Shown here piece by piece: positions 22,513 to 34,104 of a DNA stretch of 64,000 nt. The notes under the pieces are model-generated. The model was not told the origin of the DNA and ran no database searches. It saw only the letters and a program-made list of their open reading frames with translations. This DNA comes from Phoronis australis (Eukaryota; Phoronida; Phoronidae). Where the stretch lies: the NCBI GenBank assembly GCA_002633005.1, contig NMRA01000635.1, forward strand, positions 101,243 through 165,242, written 5' to 3'. Both the position numbers and the translations under genes were made by a program. Positions within the stretch are counted from its first letter, which is position 1. Every line of letters starts with the position of its first letter.

Positions 22513-22708
22513 CTGAAATGGAAAAACTGAAAAGAAGCATTTGGAAAAAGAAAAATGACACAATTACTGCAATTAGTTGAATGCACTTTGTTTACATGAA
22601 GTGAACCATAATGCATGCTGTATAATGTGTACGAGTTTAGTGAGCTCAGTGACTCATAAAGTAACACAGATGTTTTGTAAAGGAAGGTTTCACCGAAGTA
22701 ATACTTAC

Positions 22709-22791
22709 ATCCCAAGTAAGTGTTAGAGTGGCTTTAGTAGAACTATCTTGTCGTGCTGATGTAACAGCCAAGTTTTGTACAGGAGAGGGCC
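22709..22791 (-). CDS. Exon 10: first part of FN3 module A
   Basis: An 83-nt exon, phase 1 in and phase 0 out (TTAG|GG and GAT|GTAAGT). It encodes PSPVQNLAVTSARQD and ATLTLTWD, the A and B strands of an FN3 with its conserved P and W. It is the only exon in the gene that breaks the phase 1 rule, because it splits one module with exon 11. Confidence 0.82.
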
Positions 22792-24889
22792 CTAAGTAAA
22801 AACAAGTGAACAAACTAAGCAGTGGTTAACTTTCCAAAGAACTAAGTTTTTACAAACATTCTACAAAACAATCTTATGACTAAGTGATGAACTTGAAGCC
22901 GATCAGGGTAACCTCTAATGTATTCTAATTTCTACATGTCGTGAACACATCCACTACCACAAGAAACTGTAGGAACACTGCATTATCCACCTTCACTCTT
23001 ATCAGGCTTCTATTGTGAGTCAGCATGCGTGAATAATTGGCTGATAAGCCACCTCTAGAACTACTTTTGGCTGAAAGGATGACCAGGTCATAAAATGATA
23101 ATTAGCCAAGACCAGTTACTAATGCAACAATGAATAATGTCATAACATCACCTAGCCTTGGTGGAAAGCTGTATACTGTATTGGCTCTAATAAACACTTA
23201 GATAAATTCATTTCACTGGGGGAGGGGATTCTTATTGTAGCCTACGGCAGTTGAAAGCCGGTTTCCCAAACGGGTAAAGTCGGAAGCTAGGATTCATAAA
23301 ATTTACGCTCTGTGACGTATTTTTAGCCTACGGCAGTCTTTCTACAAAATTATGGTGCATTGCTATGAACTTCCGTTGTTAAATTACGATAATTTTTCAA
23401 AAAATTGTGCTCATCACAGGGCGAAAACTTGGCGACTGATGCGTCGCTGAATCGCCATCGTCAATAGGAAAACTTGAACTCTTGAATAAAAATATAGTTT
23501 CGACTCAACAAATTACCTGAAATCTTCCTTATGTTCTACAATTTTTAAAGTTCATGTGAAGTTCAGATTAATTACGATTAAGTGCAAATCTGCGCTACAT
23601 CGTACCCCACAACACGAGAAAAATCTCAGGATGAACACACATGTTGTTGTCACGTGACGTTTGTTTTGAAGTTCGTCTGCGTATGAGAGTGAGTGCCGGA
23701 GTGTGCGTGTGTGGGTCATCGACGATAGACTTTTTTGTTACAAAAGGCGGAGGATTATGCAGGAAAATGGCGTTTACTAGATTGTTTTTTTCATTTAAAC
23801 GGCTGCAACGTGCAAGGTGAGTGCTGGTTAACTCACACATTTTGTGTGCACAGGCCGACGGTCGTTAGCTCTACCGTGGAGTATTAATAGTCCAAGGCTC
23901 GATCTACATGCTGGGGACGAAGTGAACTACGCGGGCTGTGTGAAATTTCTGGGTCTAACGGAGACACTGACGCAGTGGTCAGCCAGCTCGCTGTATCAAG
24001 ACTATAGTCAAAATCCAAATTCGTTTTATCGTGTCCCTGTCAATAATAACGGCATGCTAAAGTTTCTTAATTTTCGTACTTCAGGAATATAACAATCACG
24101 TGTTTTGTACACATACGCGCACGCCGCAGATCACATCTCGGAAATTGCCGATTTGACGGATGACAATGAATGAGCACAATGAAATTAAACAACGTCGTTT
24201 TACAGCTTGTAAGATTCATAATAAACGTATTTTGAATATTGCAATGCATGTGTTCCAAAATCTAAATAACTTGGGTCCTATATTTTTGTATTCGTGCGCG
24301 CCGATTGAAAGTAATCGTGAGTGTTGCTGTGTTGCAAAATCTCTTATCCTGGGCCGATTTGAAAAATTCAAAGTTGTACTCATATTTGTTTTCGCTCCTC
24401 TTTTCAAATATTACAGTAAAAACTACTTGTAACTCTCTCCATAAAAAGTACAGTCTGCTAGGTAGATTGTAATCAGCTGATCATATCCGCATGAGCGAAG
24501 CCAATTATCCTCGCTCGTGACTCAATGAATAGAGCAGCTTGGCGGCATCCCTTTCATCGTGAGCCGAGCGCGACTCAGCCAAGGTGGATAAATACGGTCT
24601 AGTTCAATTTTACATACCCCACTGTTTACCTTGACGACCGGGGTTAGGACCAATCTTATTTAGTGGGACTGTTCATAGCATGATTTTAATCCATACAAAA
24701 GGATTATGAAAAGAAGAAGAACTAAATAAGGGCTGTGTCTCCAAACAAATGGGTGCCTTTTAATCATGCTTATTCTCTGAAAGCGCGTGCATTCTAAGTT
24801 CCCAGTGGCACTCACTGTCACAAAAATATGTGGGGTAACTAGTGCAACAAATCAAGCAAGACAGAGAGAGTAAAGGTGAGACAACTTAC
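22792..24889 (-). other. Intron 9 of host gene (2.1 kb)
   Basis: No gene or known repeat recognised. Open frames at 23844-24092 and 24160-24432 have no recognisable similarity. The sequence around 23600-24560 is richer in CpG than its surroundings and could be an old insertion. Confidence 0.6.
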
Positions 24890-25195
24890 TTGTACAAAAC
24901 ATTATGCTTTTAGCTGAAGTCCACTCAATAATCCCATCAGCATAAACTACTTGACCATTGAACTTGTATAGCGCTACAGTTGTTAGTTCTAGTTCACGGT
25001 GTACAACACCAGTCGACAATACGTAAGGAGTTATGTCCCCTCCAACTTGACTCCATGATGTTGATGTATTCAGTTTATACTGTACAACAAACTTTGTGGC
25101 AGTGGGTAAATGTGTGTTAACAGAGGGCCAGGCCTGGAAGGTCAAGGTCACCTTGTTGTCAGACAGAGCCAATGTTGAAGAATGCCACCAGTGAT
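24890..25195 (-). CDS. Exon 9: FN3-like module
   Basis: A single 102-codon exon, phase 1 at both ends (TCAG|AT and A|GTAAGT). It contains KVTLTFQAWP, KFVVQYKLNTSTSWSQV, ELELTTVALYKFNGQVVYADG and WTSAKSIMFCT. The order (hydrophobic strand with W, then F-V-V-Q-Y, then S-W, then L-T strand, then Y-x-F, then S-A) fits a divergent fibronectin type III or Ig-like sandwich. It lacks the usual N-terminal proline cluster, so the assignment is weaker than for the following FN3 modules. Confidence 0.75.
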
Positions 25196-25870
25196 CTGAA
25201 AAATACATTCCTCAAATGACAGATTTCAAACTATGTTTTATCACATTAGCTCCTCACAGTGGTATCATTAACAATAACCTTGTTCGTAAACAGAACATCT
25301 CAATTACACACAAACAATTAACAACAATTTCTAATAAGAAATCATGTTAAAACAATACTTTCATCATAGCATAACAAAATCTGGGAAATTAATCCAAAAC
25401 ATTCATTACTCAAAGCAACAATAAGAACACTTGTTTGCAGATTTTTTCCTATAAAACTTTTCAGACAAGATGCATGCTATGCCTGCCGACCACTTGAGGG
25501 GGAAATCTTTAAAGTAGTTGAAAATGGTGGCAAGTCTATTCATTGTGTCCGAGTTTTTTATCGTTTGCAATCAGTTTTGAACTGTTATGAATTCAATGAA
25601 GATACAGAACACAGTTTTGAAATTTTTAATTTACCGACTGGTACCCAGGAAGAATTAGTTAAATGATAATTAATTTTGTGATGCAAATACCCTTAATTAC
25701 TTAAAGTAAAATTAAACGTGGACTTTCTGTCAAAACAAGTTTTGATTTAGAACAGGTCATGACCTGAACCTTCAGCAGCTGGAGGCTCTGTTGGAAATTT
25801 TGAATAATTAGGCAGTACAGTACACCTGAAATGACATGCAGTTTGAATAGCACTTTACAAAATAACATAC
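25196..25870 (-). other. Intron 8 of host gene (675 nt)
   Basis: No repeat, RNA or exon recognised. Confidence 0.75.
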
Positions 25871-26134
25871 TTCTTGAATCAACTAAAGCCTGCATGGCGG
25901 GCACGCGTGATGTTGAACTGATGCGCACAGTGTAAGTCTGGCCGTTTGTGAGCGATCCATCAAACAATGCCATGTTATACATGGTGCCGGGTGTCACATG
26001 ACTACAGCAATTGTCATCATCATCTTTAACCCGGATCACAGTCTGAGTGGAGTGTATATTACTGGCATAGTGATACCCTATGACATCACCTTGCTTTACT
26101 TGAACAATATTGGTTAGACGCATCTCTTGTTCAC
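25871..26134 (-). CDS. Exon 8: unnamed beta-rich module, C-terminal half
   Basis: Reads EQEMRLTNIVQVKQGDVIGYHY, then QTVIRVKDDDDNCC, HVTPGTMYNMALFDG and GQTYTVRISSTSRVPAMQA. Phase 1 at both ends (TCAG|GT and A|GTATGT). The pattern V-x-x-GD-x-I-G-x-H and the run DDDDNCC look like a loop able to bind metal, but that is inference. Together with exon 7 the module is about 160 residues with a vicinal cysteine pair. Confidence 0.82.
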
Positions 26135-26795
26135 CTGATAATACACAACAGAAAGACACATACCATAACCAGTACTAATGAAATAACAAAATCTGTCTAG
26201 CAGATTCACAACATATCAACCAATACAGCATGCTCTTCACATACGTTTGAGTAGTCACATACTTATTAGGCTTAATTACATGGACGTTTAGCCAAACCAG
26301 ATTGGCAGGATATTCACTATGGTTTGAAGGGGAATGAAGGAACAAGTAGCCTTATGCAAACACAACAATCCTTAGAATTCAGTGTTCCACATGCACTGTC
26401 AGGTCATGGCTGTAATCCCTGATGATACCTATTTATGTCATATGTTGCATTTATACAACACTTGATGACATGGAATGAAATGATTGTCAGGTGCAAGTAT
26501 GTGTGTAAGCACAACTGACACTGACAGAACAAACTGACACTGCGGTGATCACTGTTGTTACTCTATCTGAGGTAAGGGTAAATTGCACCCAGTCATCTGG
26601 TTTGTATCAACTATAAGACAGTCTAAATACAAACAAGGAAATAAAAATCCCAATTGCACTTCCTTTGAAAAGCACTGGACCAACACAAAAACATTGAGGC
26701 ACTCATGACATCAATTGTTTGACATGCGAATCAAGTCATTGACTAGAACATGTTGTGACCTGGAATACAGGTAAGAACCAAAAAAACTTTTAGAG

Positions 26796-27962
26796 TACCG
26801 TAATCGTTCGGGTTAACGCCCATGCTCAGTTAACCGCCCACCCCTACTTTAGGTGGATTTTCGATTTAACCGCCCACTGCTCGGTTAACCGCCCCCCTGC
26901 TATTTTTGAAGATTTCCAATTAAGCGCCCACCTCTCGGTTAAGCGCCCATCCCCTACTTTTGACGATTGGTGTTTACCGCCCTGTGCTAATAGGAAACGC
27001 GAATCCCCGACCTTTTAGATTAAGATCGATGATAACATTGAGTGCAACGACGGCCTCAGAGACCGCGGTTTAGCAATGTGAATTATGATACCAGTAACAA
27101 ATTATTGTAACGGGTCATCGATTANNNNNNNNNNNNNNNNNNNNNNNNNNNNNNNNNNNNNNNNNNNNNNNNNNNNNNNNNNNNNNNNNNNNNNNNNNNN
27201 NNNNNNNNNNNNNNNNNNNNNNNNNNNNNNNNNNNNNNNNNNNNNNNNNNNNNNNNNNNNNNNNNNNNNNNNNNNNNNNNNNNNNNNNNNNNNNNNNNNN
27301 NNNNNNNNNNNNNNNNNNNNNNNNNNNNNNNNNNNNNNNNNNNNNNNNNNNNNNNNNNNNNNNNNNNNNNNNNNNNNNNNNNNNNNNNNNNNNNNNNNNN
27401 NNNNNNNNNNNNNNNNNNNNNNNNNNNNNNNNNNNNNNNNNNNNNNNNNNNNNNNNNNNNNNNNNNNNNNNNNNNNNNNNNNNNNNNNNNNNNNNNNNNN
27501 NNNNNNNNNNNNNNNNNNNNNNNNNNNNNNNNNNNNNNNNNNNNNNNNNNNNNNNNNNNNNNNNNNNNNNNNNNNNNNNNNNNNNNNNNNNNNNNNNNNN
27601 NNNNNNNNNNNNNNNNNNNNNNNNNNNNNNNNNNNNNNNNNNNNNNNNNNNNNNNNNNNNNNNNNNNNNNNNNNNNNNNNNNNNNNNNNNNNNNNNNNNN
27701 NNNNNNNNNNNNNNNNNNNNNNNNNNNNNNNNNNNNNNNNNNNNNNNNNNNNNNNNNNNNNNNNNNNNNNNNNNNNNNNNNNNNNNNNNNNNNNNNNNNN
27801 NNNNNNNNNNNNNNNNNNNNNNNNNNNNNNNNNNNCCCCCCCCCCCCCCCCGATTTCTTGAAATTTCACGTTTAAGCGGCCATGTCTGGTTAACCGCCCA
27901 CCCCCGATTTTTTGGGTTCGCCAATTTAACCGCCCAGGGCGTTAACCCGAACGATTACGGTA
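26796..27962. mobile_element. TA-flanked pogo/Tigger-like element with gap inside
   Basis: Ends TACCGTAATCGTTCGGGTTA and its reverse complement TAACCCGAACGATTACGGTA are exact over 26 bp and include the flanking TA. Both arms are built of repeated GGTTAACCGCCCAC / TTAAGCGCCCAC words with CCCCTACTTTTGA-like spacers. The middle (27125-27835) is unsequenced, so presence of a transposase cannot be judged. Placement in IS630-Tc1-mariner rests on the TIR and TA alone. Confidence 0.7.
27125..27835. other. Assembly gap (711 N)
   Basis: Run of N inside the TA-flanked element. Its arms are GC-rich and internally repetitive, a likely cause of the gap. Confidence 0.99.
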
Positions 27963-28535
27963 GATGATGAGATCCCAAACTTATTTTTAAGAATATCCAA
28001 GATATTGTGATCATAACCTTATCAATGGTGTTGTAGAGATCAATAGCAGCCATTAAGGTTAAAATTTGGGAATAGATTGCCAAAACTATGAAAAGCACAC
28101 TTCTTCTAGTTCACTTGTCTAGCATCAGGTAAAATTTGAAACAGAATACAAAGTCATGGAAATATGAAAGGTATTTGATTCAAGTCTTCTTGCATAGTGC
28201 AAGTGTGATATCAAAAACAACTGTGTTTAAGAATACTTTAATTTAAACATGTTTAAGGAACACACTTTCACAAACTGTAGCTGTCAAGAATGCATTGTTT
28301 CTAGCTCAATTATCCAAATACATTTTGCTGAGAGAAAAAATTGAATGAAGAACATAGAATTTGGGTTCACAACTATAAAAATATCAAGACATCTTGACCA
28401 CTAACAACAACACCAAAAGATGCGACCTGTAGTGTAACTTACATAGACCAGACAAAGTGCAATGAGGAATTGGTCAAAAAAAGAACAGACATCTGACCAA
28501 TATATATTGAATAACTTAAAATATTCAGAAAATAC

Positions 28536-28754
28536 CTGAATATGTCACGATTACTTGAGCTTTATGAACCAAGGTAAACTCGACTGAGTTTTCTTTCTGC
28601 CGCCAGATGTCAGCCCACACAGTGCCAGGCCGCGCAGCGTTAAACTTCCAACCAATCAAGAAACCATCCGAGTCAACACTGAGGTCAGTGAATATTGATA
28701 GATGGTCACCAGGAGTTTTCATCTCATTGACATCAGTTGGACCCCCAAAATAGC
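28536..28754 (-). CDS. Exon 7: unnamed beta-rich module, N-terminal half
   Basis: Reads YFGGPTDVN, TPGDHLSIFTDLSVDSDG, LIGWKFNAARPGTVWADIWR and VHKAQVIVTYSG. Phase 1 at both ends (ACAG|GC and CAG|GTATTT). The alternating hydrophobic pattern and the motif GW-x-F-x-A-x-x-PGTVWADIWR suggest a beta-sandwich. I do not recognise a named Pfam family. Exon 8 completes the module. Its place between FTP2 and the FN3 array implies an extracellular role, but no function can be given. Confidence 0.8.
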
Positions 28755-28781
28755 CTGTAACGTACAAAGGATAATAATAAC

Positions 28782-28825
<44 letters not shown>

Positions 28826-31160
28826 TAACAAGCAATAATCATGACAATTATGATTGTTGTGGTTGTTGTTTCTGCCGTTGTCATCTTTGTTGTTATAAAC
28901 ACGTCATATTTTTCAAGCATTACAAAAACTAATGTCTTACTCTTTGTTTTTCAATTCCAGGTGATAGTGGTTTCTAAATCGAGGCTCAATCCAGATATCA
29001 ATCTTGCTGTTTTGCTCATCTAGACTCACAGGCCAATATCTACCATAGTTCAAATATTTGGTAAAACCAGCCATCACAACCGAAAATGATTATATCTATT
29101 TTGGTTAATTTTTATCATATTTCTTTGGGGATAAATGATTCTAACACATAACCTTTTACTGAGAATTCAATTTCAAAAGTTGAAAGTTTCACAAATCAAC
29201 TAGTTTTAGTCCACAATATATCAATTTATTTTAAAGTGTTTTAATGCTGTGAAGTCACTGATAAAGCAGTAATTGCTCTACACCACTTAAGATCAGATTC
29301 CCCGATACACAGACAACCTGAGAACAGTGTGAAAGGTCCCACATTTTCGTTGTAACTTTTTCGGTCGGCCATTTTAGCAAGTTAAATATTACAATACCCA
29401 TGACAAGGACACATTTGAAGAGAGCTATGCAAAACAAAGCTACACCCTCCAGGAATCTCAAGAGCACTGAGGAGATGTCATTCCCAGGATATCGAAATAT
29501 TCTGGGCTTAATGTTTCCACTAGGTAGTACATGGATGTCATCTTTGGCAAGAAAGCGTGAACAAGAGCAAGAAGCTTCACAATTCAATTTTCCAGACAAG
29601 CCACTTTCACTCTAAACATCACACCTTTCACCACTTCCGGTTGTACATTTTTATCAATTGTCAGCCATTTTTAATGGGAATAAAGTTTGGCATTTTACAG
29701 ACTTCTCATTCAACAATTTAGCATCTGAAGAGCGGTGACTCACTGGACACTTTAAACTGAATATCATGAGAAGTACACTCTCTCTTTCAAATTCCGCTGC
29801 ATTCTTTGGGGATATTAAAATCACTCAGATAAGTGCTCTATTGTAGTTAACCAATTTTTGCCTACCAAGCAATGAAAAGTGCATTCAACTTTCAAAGATG
29901 GATTTAATTTTTAAAGTCGCAAGTGTCTAAAATGGTTGAGGAAGAATGTTGTCATGAACAAGCAGAGGTAATCACTGACACCTATCTTTGTTCTATGCAT
30001 GATCCTCACTGAAGGCTGGTCAGTATATGGACCAGAGGCCTTTTAAACAACAATGAAATAAACATAAAGATAGACATCATATAAGTCAAAGGACTGTGGT
30101 AAGTGGCTATATCATAATCCCATTCTATAAGAGGCATTCATAATTGTCACTGGGAAATCAGACATATTGCCTAATGTATTATGGGTACTCCAAACAGTTC
30201 TAGTAAAACATGACAAAAGGTGCACCAATGAAAAAAATATTGTCTACATTATGAATAAAACAACAATAGCAAACTAAAAATAAGCTTAGTAACAGCATCT
30301 TTGACAGGGGATACACCAACAAGCTAAACCCTGGAAGCACAAATTTCTCAACAAACAATAAGAGCAATGCAGAAAGTAGAAATGTGCCCACGATTCCACC
30401 CCAAAAGCTGTGCTTCTGGAAATGCCACAGAATACATGGTTCTGAATGAGAAGATAATGGATCCATGAACAGAACCTGGCATCTATTTTTTAGCATTGTT
30501 ATGACTTTTTGCAAGCAACCACGCAAAACGTATTCTCCAAAATCACAAAATATCTGTGAGAAATTTATTTGTATCGTCAACTCAGCATGACCTGCACAGC
30601 AGAACTAGAAGTTGAGTTAAGAAAACAAGTTGTAGCCAGCATCAAAGTTTTTCTTGAGAAGTTTCAGAAATCAGTCTTCTGTAACACGATAATTAGAAAG
30701 ACTAGACAAGGCAATCAACCAGCAAAGCCTCAATTAACAGGAGTTGTGTACAGGAAACCATTTACCTACATTGTATGAATGAAAATCAAGAACAGGTCAT
30801 TATTCAAGAAAATACAGACAAATTGTAAAATGACAACAATGTACGATACAGCATTTTGTTACAAGTCCCTTGAGAAATCTATGAGTTTTACACAGAAAAA
30901 TGTTATTTTTTGCACATTTTCACAAACACACAGACCCACAAGCTGACGGACATAATATGTTTGTACAGACACCAACAGATGGCCTTCACCCTTGGCAGAA
31001 TATAATAGTTACCTAAATGTCATAAAGACAATAGTCACCGTGGCTATTATATCAAGATATGTGATATACAAGCCCATACAAACGACATCCCCGCCAAACA
31101 AAGCAGTAAAGTGTTGTTCATATGGTACAAATAGTAATTTTGTCAGAAACAGCTACTTAC
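28755..31160 (-). other. Intron 6 of host gene (2.4 kb)
   Basis: No gene recognised. Next to exon 7 is an (AAT)n microsatellite at 28771-28830, only about 16 nt from the splice acceptor. Open frames around 29255-29615 overlap on both strands and look like chance. Confidence 0.65.
28771..28830. repeat. (AAT)n microsatellite beside exon 7 acceptor
   Basis: About 19 AAT units with two C interruptions. On the transcript strand it reads (ATT)n and lies about 16 nt upstream of the exon 7 acceptor, where a pyrimidine tract is expected. Confidence 0.9.
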
Positions 31161-31379
31161 TTGGGACAAGTGTGCCGTACACTTCTACCTCGCACATAAC
31201 AAGAGGTTCTGTTCCACGTTGTTGTATAAACAGGTATCTGCCATATACAGCATTGTCACAGTTGATCCATTGAGTTATACCTGCACCAACAGTACCACCA
31301 AAGTGGTGACACAAGGGGGCACTAGGTGACAAGTGTTCACTGTTGGACACACGGATATCAAAGTTAGCCAGAGTTCTAT
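31161..31379 (-). CDS. Exon 6: FTP/fucolectin module 2, C-terminal half
   Basis: Translates as RTLANFDIRVSN, then CHHFGGTVG, WINCDN, VYGRYLFIQQ and MCEVEVYG, mirroring exon 3 (GRYLYIQ, LCEVQVDG). Bounded by CAG|AT and A|GTAAGT, phase 1 at both ends. Intron 5, between exons 5 and 6, is the second-shortest with both ends in the FTP/kringle part of the gene (about 0.3 kb). Confidence 0.88.
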
Positions 31380-31685
31380 CTGAAAGGGTAATACAAACTT
31401 AACTAATATAACTGATGAACTGAATTTATAATAACAACTTTACAGAGGATATGCAACACTTGATATGAACCAAGGCAGGAAGTTGGAAAACAATGCATAG
31501 GGCCAACAAAGCTCGTCCAACTGACATAAGTCTCATCAGAATTTGCATAATGCATGTGTCAAAGAAATGCCTTTTCTGCCTTTTGTATTATAGAAAAGTG
31601 CAGGCTAAGAAGGCTATATTGAGAAAAATACAAATTTAAAAAGAAATGTTTTTCAACAAGATACAGCTCTAAATACATCACATAC
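31380..31685 (-). other. Intron 5 of host gene (306 nt)
   Basis: Short intron inside FTP module 2. No repeat or RNA recognised. Confidence 0.8.
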
Positions 31686-31910
31686 GGTAGTTTGTATGTT
31701 GTCTGTTGGTTACACCGACTGTGTACACAGCATAAACATTCTGCAGGTCAACTCTCCACCAATTATTTGATCCGTCTTCGGTATGTGAACAGCTGTTGCC
31801 ACCCTCAAAGTCTGTGTTTCTGTTTCCATCAACAGCACGTGATGCGGCACCTCCTGCATCACGAGTTGATGACTGTACAGCAGGCTTATCCAATGCAATG
31901 TTTGTACTCA
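31686..31910 (-). CDS. Exon 5: FTP/fucolectin module 2, N-terminal half
   Basis: Reads NIALDKPAVQSS, SRAVDGN, NSCSHTED, NWWRVDLQNVYAVYTV and TNRQHTNY, with the same landmarks as exon 2. Phase 1 at both ends (GCAG|TG and C|GTATGT). Unlike module 1, the end of the exon lacks the double cysteine before the GERL-like segment. That suggests a lost disulphide or drift in the ligand-binding loop. The open frame runs on upstream through the intron, but the pyrimidine tract and acceptor mark the true edge. Confidence 0.9.
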
Positions 31911-33207
31911 CTGCAAGAAACACAAGAGTGTGAGGGGTGTACATTACAAGGATATACTTAGCCACTCGCCCAGTCACCAATGCGAGTAAAAATGGTGCTG
32001 GACGAGTAGAAATTGTCTTTCTGGTTGCCCAGGTGGCGAGCGAATTTTCAGAGTGCAAAAGCACTCTATCGTTTCCCAGATGAACATGATTAAATTTCCT
32101 CCTCCTTGTGCTGTTTTCATCATGAAAACAAATGTTCGGTTTGGTCAGCGTGTCGATGCTCCGGCAGTAAAAAACATCGGCGCAGTGCGCTCCTACTGAT
32201 TCAGTACTTTTCCTGAAACTTTGTTGATTCACACTTACTCAAATCCTGATGGCTGCATCCCATAGTTTGCCCCTTAACTATGGCGGACTTGGGGCGATCG
32301 GTTCAACTATGGCAGCAGTGGCACAAATACGGCGGCATCCGGAGAACGGGGGTCGGAGGCGACAGGAAGGGAGTTTAGTTTGGCGTAGTTTGGCGAAGTT
32401 GCATTGGTTCGTACACGCCCCTCCCCCCAATAATTTTTACCTTCCTACGGTCCTGGGTTACTATTGTTCATTTACTCTTATGCTTAAAGCCCATCATAAA
32501 TAGTAGCACCAGTAAATTTGGTTCCTACAGTATTTTCAAGAGCATTGATATCAGCCTACTAGTGCCATCAATTGTCAAATGTAACGGACTGTTGGGTGTA
32601 CTGTCTTGCTTTTGCCTGTGTAACCACAAGAATCACCTGTGAATAACACCTGCACACAGTGGTGTCCTATTGAGATCCCCATTCAAGTCAACTGTTATCG
32701 GTGTTTTGTTGTTTTGCCTGGGATCTCGCGATCTCAATATGGCACGAAAAGGCAGCTTTACCTATCATTTGATGGACCTACATTTGTCTGGTTGAATTCA
32801 CATTTTCATATATTGCTAAGGTCTTGCTAGAACTTATGGTTAGTCCAATAAATTTAAGTTAACACAGTTAGGCTTTACTGTCTTTGCTGCATCTCAGGGC
32901 GCAGTATAGCCTTTGTTACGTAGGCCATGCGGGCGAGATTGTATGCCTCGGGCACTTCGCTAGCGACACAGAAGATTAAATCACGTCTCGATCTCCATAG
33001 AAAGACTAAGATGAGCGAACATTGGATGTACCAATGACTTTCTAAAACCACCTGAGGTGGTGGCGTATTACAACCAAAAATCTCTTGATCTATTTACACC
33101 GATCTCTAGTTTCGGTCGGTCTATTCTCCAGCCATTGTCAGGTGTTCTGCATTCTTAGAAGAACGAGCACAGATATGTGGTACTCTCATTGTGTGATTTT
33201 TTTGTCC

Positions 33208-33291
33208 TAGGCAGGATCTGAACCCACGACCTCTAAAACTACAGATGACTTCGAGTCCAGCACATTAACCACTACACCACGGAGTCATCCA
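33208..33291 (-). repeat. tRNA-derived SINE head or tRNA pseudogene
   Basis: On the minus strand: GATGACTCCGTGGTGTAGTG (D-arm/A-box-like), GTTAATGTGCTGGACTCGAA (anticodon region, CGA) and GTGGGTTCAGATCC (B-box/T-arm). The acceptor and anticodon stems do not pair, so this is not a working tRNA. Confidence 0.6.
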
Positions 33292-33419
33292 TTTACTTAT
33301 AGGGAATTTTATTATACTTAAACTAAAGTAGACTGAGCCAGGTGTCACTTGGTTGTTTGCTTGGCTGAAGACATTGCCTTGTACGTTCATGTATATGTTA
33401 ATTCAGCAATTCTTGTCTC

Positions 33420-34020
33420 CAGTGGTCTTATGATGTTTCACCAATGTATGATTCACCACATTCCCATGGGATTTCATAGATGACATTTTTCTTTTTCCCC
33501 ATGTCAGTTCTTGGTTTAACATTTGTCAATCGCCGACCATGTGTCTGAGCTGCGGTATACTGTTCTTATTTTAAATTCTTTACATATGCGTCCTAGATTG
33601 TCAGTTATTCCGGGTATATACGGTAAGCACATAGTCTGCAGTGGGCATTCTTCTGACACTTTCTTTTCTCTGCGATGTTGAAGCCAACGTGATGAAATCC
33701 CTTGGGTAACCATTTCTTTTGAATGTCTCCGTCAGGTTGGCCATTTCTGCTTGGAGTGCTGTATACGTATCACTGCAGATTTTTTTATCTTGATGCAAGG
33801 CATTTCATTATATCCTTCTTGACTCCTTTGGTGTGGATGGAGTTGAAGTCAATGTATCGTCCTGTTTGCATGGGTCTTCTTATAGTAGACTGACGTTGTT
33901 AACTGTCCTTCAACACGAGTCATTTACATCTAGGAATGGGAGACTGTTTTTTGTCCCTTCTTCCATTGTGAATATAATTGTAGGCACTATGTTGTTCAGA
34001 TGGTCAAGGAAATGGATTTT
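33420..34020 (-). pseudogene. Penelope-like retroelement fragment (RT end and GIY-YIG)
   Basis: Minus-strand pieces in three frames, in order: KIHFLDHLNNIVPTIIF, NSLPFLDVN, QLTTSVYYKKTHA, FNSIHTKGVKKDIM, NLTETFKRNGYP, LPYIPGITDNLGRICKEF, and the nuclease motif VIYEIPWECGESYIGET (about 33430-33480). The last matches the GIY-YIG core with its Tyr, and the order is that of Penelope-like elements. Several frame breaks and the absence of RT catalytic motifs show a dead 5'-truncated copy. Confidence 0.8.
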
Positions 34021-34104
34021 CTGACTAGAGGTCAGTGTAAATAGACCAAGAGATTTTACTAATAGTCCCAATAAACTAGCAGTTTTAACTGAAGCTATAT
34101 CTAT

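Larger units (their letters stand above)
26135..28535 (-). other. Intron 7 of host gene (2.4 kb, contains gap)
   Basis: Its centre is the TA-flanked pogo/Tigger-like element (26796-27962), of which 711 bases are missing (N). The flanks 26135-26795 and 27963-28535 show nothing recognisable. Confidence 0.65.

Noticed and set aside
27085-27924. Long open frames across 27125-27835
   Set aside because: Same artefact of a gap, with only C-rich repeat DNA at the edges.
31911-32232. 107 extra codons reading in frame into exon 5 (with a hydrophobic MYTPHTLVFLAV near the junction)
   Set aside because: The region has a normal pyrimidine tract and acceptor, no domain, and exon 5 joins exon 4 in phase. 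An alternative first exon is conceivable but unsupported.
33208-33291. Functional tRNA-Ser(CGA)
   Set aside because: A- and B-box-like words are present, but the acceptor and anticodon stems do not pair.
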